Source of the DNA: Anodontia alba
Lineage: Eukaryota > Mollusca > Bivalvia > Lucinida > Lucinidae
Direction of reading: 5' to 3'
Length of the DNA: 64,000 nt
NCBI GenBank assembly: GCA_964016985.1
Contig: OZ024827.1
Span: 75,092,953 to 75,156,952 of the forward strand
Both the position numbers and the translations under genes were made by a program. This document shows, piece by piece, positions 62,255 to 64,000 of the stretch; position 1 is the first letter of the stretch; the number at the start of each line of letters is the position of its first letter. The notes under the pieces were generated by a model. That model had not been told where the DNA came from, did not search any database, and saw nothing but the letters and a program-made list of their open reading frames with translations.

Positions 62255-62455
62255 CATACTCTCTGGACCAGTTCAGCAGACGATCAATAAATTAACATTT
62301 TTTTCCCCAGAAAATAGGTTTTGACATTTCATGCAAATTGTCTCCTTTGGAGATAATTTGCATGAAATGTTAAATCCTGTTTTCTGGGAAAAAAAATAGG
62401 AAAAAATATTTAAAAATGTCCTCTGCTGAAATTTTTACTCAGCATGCTAAGCCTA
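62255..62455 (+). mobile_element. family C MITE
   Basis: ACTCTCTGGACCAGTTCAGC to TACTCAGCATGCTAAGCC; hairpin CATTTCATGCAAATTGTCTC with complement. Confidence 0.7.
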
Positions 62456-62459
62456 AACA

Positions 62460-63160
62460 TTTGGTGCACATGTAGATCTTTATATCATGAAACAATGAAT
62501 GGCCGATTGTACTGTCCCGATCTTTCTTGTGAAGCGGACCTCAGCAGACGTTGTTGTCTAAAAACAACTGTTACACGCGTGGTGTCACTCTTGCGTCAGC
62601 ATCCGCAAATGCCTTCAAAAACAAAATATTGACAGACTTCAGTTCGATGTTGGCATAAAGGACAGACCAAATGTTGCTCAAATTCGAGTAAGAAAATCAT
62701 ACCTACCCTATTGAATCAATTGTGCGGCAACGTCAGAGAACGTACCTTCGGACATGTGCGCCAGCGAAGAGGCATTCGCGCAATCTGATCAAAAATCTTC
62801 ACTGGGCTTGGATAGCCAAGTATGCAAAGTTTTTCTTCATGCGGACAATGAATACTCTGACAGACTGCGCGGATGCGCAGGCTGGTTTGTGTCTTCGATT
62901 GGTGCACATGTCAGAAGGTAGGCTTATGTTTTCCCTCGTTGTGGTTCAATTACTTACATCGGTCCAGCTGCTGTTGCACGTGTCGCTGGCAGGCTGTTGT
63001 TTTCAGATATAACACCGTGTTTGACACGAACTGTGAGGGATTGGTGAGATCAATGACTTCGACGGTCTCCGTCTAGTTTCCGAGTGTCTGGTACAAGCAG
63101 GCGAGAGCCTAGCCTGGCATTCAGGCCATGTATTTAACTGACCACATAACAAGGTATGTA
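62460..63160. promoter_or_regulatory. CpG-richer candidate promoter and first-exon region
   Basis: CpG density and GC rise well above the window (ACGCGTGGTG, CCAGCGAAGAGGCATTCGCG, GACTGCGCGGATGCGCAGG). Donor-like sites point both ways: minus TCCGAAG|GTACGT after 62746, plus AACAAG|GTATGT at 63154 and CAGAAG|GTAGGC near 62917. A bidirectional promoter is one reading. The GCGCGGATGCGCAGGCTGGT block also resembles a dispersed motif, which lowers confidence. Confidence 0.35.
62746..62907 (-). other. possible first exon (5'UTR or short coding)
   Basis: Minus strand sequence ending at the ideal donor CCGAAG|GTACGT. An ATG nine nt before the donor would give MSE in phase 1. A longer upstream frame opens only from GTG. 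Likely non-coding leader if real. Confidence 0.25.
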
Positions 63161-63420
63161 ACGGCTATGAACCTACCTAAAGATGTTTTTATTACTTGCC
63201 CAACTTGTTAAATCAGACATTCTTTGGAAAGTATTATGATAGAGTACAATTGTGCATTTTTTAAATGTATTGTTTTAATGATTATACTCTCTTCAACGGA
63301 CTGATACCAGTCTAGCTAGAGCTAGTCAGCTATAAAACTGGCTGTTGCAGTGAGCTGACCTTTAGTAGAGAAATGAAATAATAAAATACATACTGAATGA
63401 GAAATGTGTTTGTAAAACAC
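63161..63420. other. no gene identified
   Basis: AT-rich single-copy DNA; would be first intron if the plus donor at 63154 is used. Confidence 0.3.
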
Positions 63421-63422
63421 TG

Positions 63423-63839
63423 TGCCCCCAACGATAAACTTGTCCACACAAAATGTCAAAGTTGGAAAGAGGCATAACCGATTTTTTTTCTAAAGTTAAT
63501 CAGATATTCTACTCATCATCCCCGATAAACTCTCTCAATTCAAGGCCCTAGCTCAAATAGTTTTCGGGATATCTTGCTCTCAAGATTTCATTATACTCCA
63601 TAGGCTTACAATGCATGTCAAAAAAAAGGCATAACTCCAGAACTACGAGTCCGACGGAAGAAAAAATACGGGTCCGCTTATTTTCTATCCTTATTCCATA
63701 TATATAATTTCAAGATCTTATCTCTAACTGTTCTTGACCATATACTAAGTGTGACGAGCACACGGACGGACGAATGTACGGACGGACGAACGACTTAAAA
63801 GCAATATGCCCCTCTAGCATCTTTGAAGTTGGGGGCATA
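63423..63839 (+). mobile_element. pearl/Helentron-like element with 10-bp inverted ends
   Basis: TGCCCCCAAC (63423-63432) and GTTGGGGGCA (63828-63837) are perfect inverted ends. An ACGGACGGACGAATG microsatellite (63760-63790) precedes the 3' hairpin region (ATGCCCCTC-GTTGGGGGCA). Core not tandemly repeated. Related diverged copy at 17432-17716, inverted. Confidence 0.7.
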
Positions 63840-64000
63840 AAAAGCACTGAGGAATCAGAGAAGTGGTTTTGGGGCGATCAAAAAAGTGTGTTTCCAAATG
63901 TTTTGTAAGCACAACATCGGGACTTAGTAAGAAAAAAAGCGGGGGAGGGGAAGATGAGCAGGCGTCCTGTGCGCATGTTTGGGCCGATTTGAGCCAACTC

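Overview
The window reads as AT-rich, repeat-saturated nuclear DNA from an animal, most likely a bivalve mollusc. The basis for that is a set of repeats: elements with a tandem core of about 150-160 bp beside an ACGG microsatellite and a terminal hairpin (the layout of bivalve pearl/Helentron-type elements), tRNA-headed SINEs with intact target-site duplications, and the internal CACTCACCTGA/GGCCCATGGGCC repeat ends, which I recall from bivalve genomes. No bacterial operon, rRNA, functional tRNA or CRISPR array is visible.

Most of the sequence is short non-autonomous DNA transposons, which I sort into lettered families for this window. C, D and E start and end in TTAA with CCCTT-type termini (piggyBac-like MITEs, 120-320 bp). 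B, B2 and H carry a long hairpin around GTTGTGGGTACTCATT. F is flanked by GGGCCC, has an internal hairpin and is about 240 bp. G and G' have TA target sites and CAGT-type ends (pogo/mariner-like). I, J, K, M, N and A are further families. Larger insertions are a 1.7-kb hAT-like element (3749-5449, 8-bp TSD), a 2.05-kb PIF/Harbinger-like element (53854-55907, TAA TSD) that splits a J element, and pearl/Helentron-like elements at 17432, 46676, 50788 and 63423.

Tandem arrays: about 31-bp E-box palindromes (14934-16122), 25 bp (19630-20303), about 44 bp (27735-29420, split by MITE K), 21 bp (38636-40290), AGATATCT-rich repeats (42672-44375), a strictly 151-bp array (46830-48560), about 160 bp (22110-22830) and about 305 bp (31763-32700).

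No complete gene can be assembled, but single-copy islands between the repeats hold short open stretches bounded by good splice signals. On the minus strand, four candidate exons join in frame (25563-25367, 20489-20347, 18378-18284, 17192-17136). Others lie at 58789-58682, 56543-56466, 51430-51309 (in phase with a terminal exon at 44615-44527 followed by AATAAA), 37526-37433 and 7847-7779 (a start-codon exon). On the plus strand 34108-34260 and 36181-36254 join in phase and end in a Cys-rich tail. I recognise none of these proteins. The best reading is that the window is mostly introns and intergenic DNA of two or more genes, bloated by MITEs. The CpG-richer stretch at 62460-63160 is a candidate promoter/first-exon region.

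Family boundaries and exon calls come from reading the sequence by eye; transcript alignment would be decisive for the exons.
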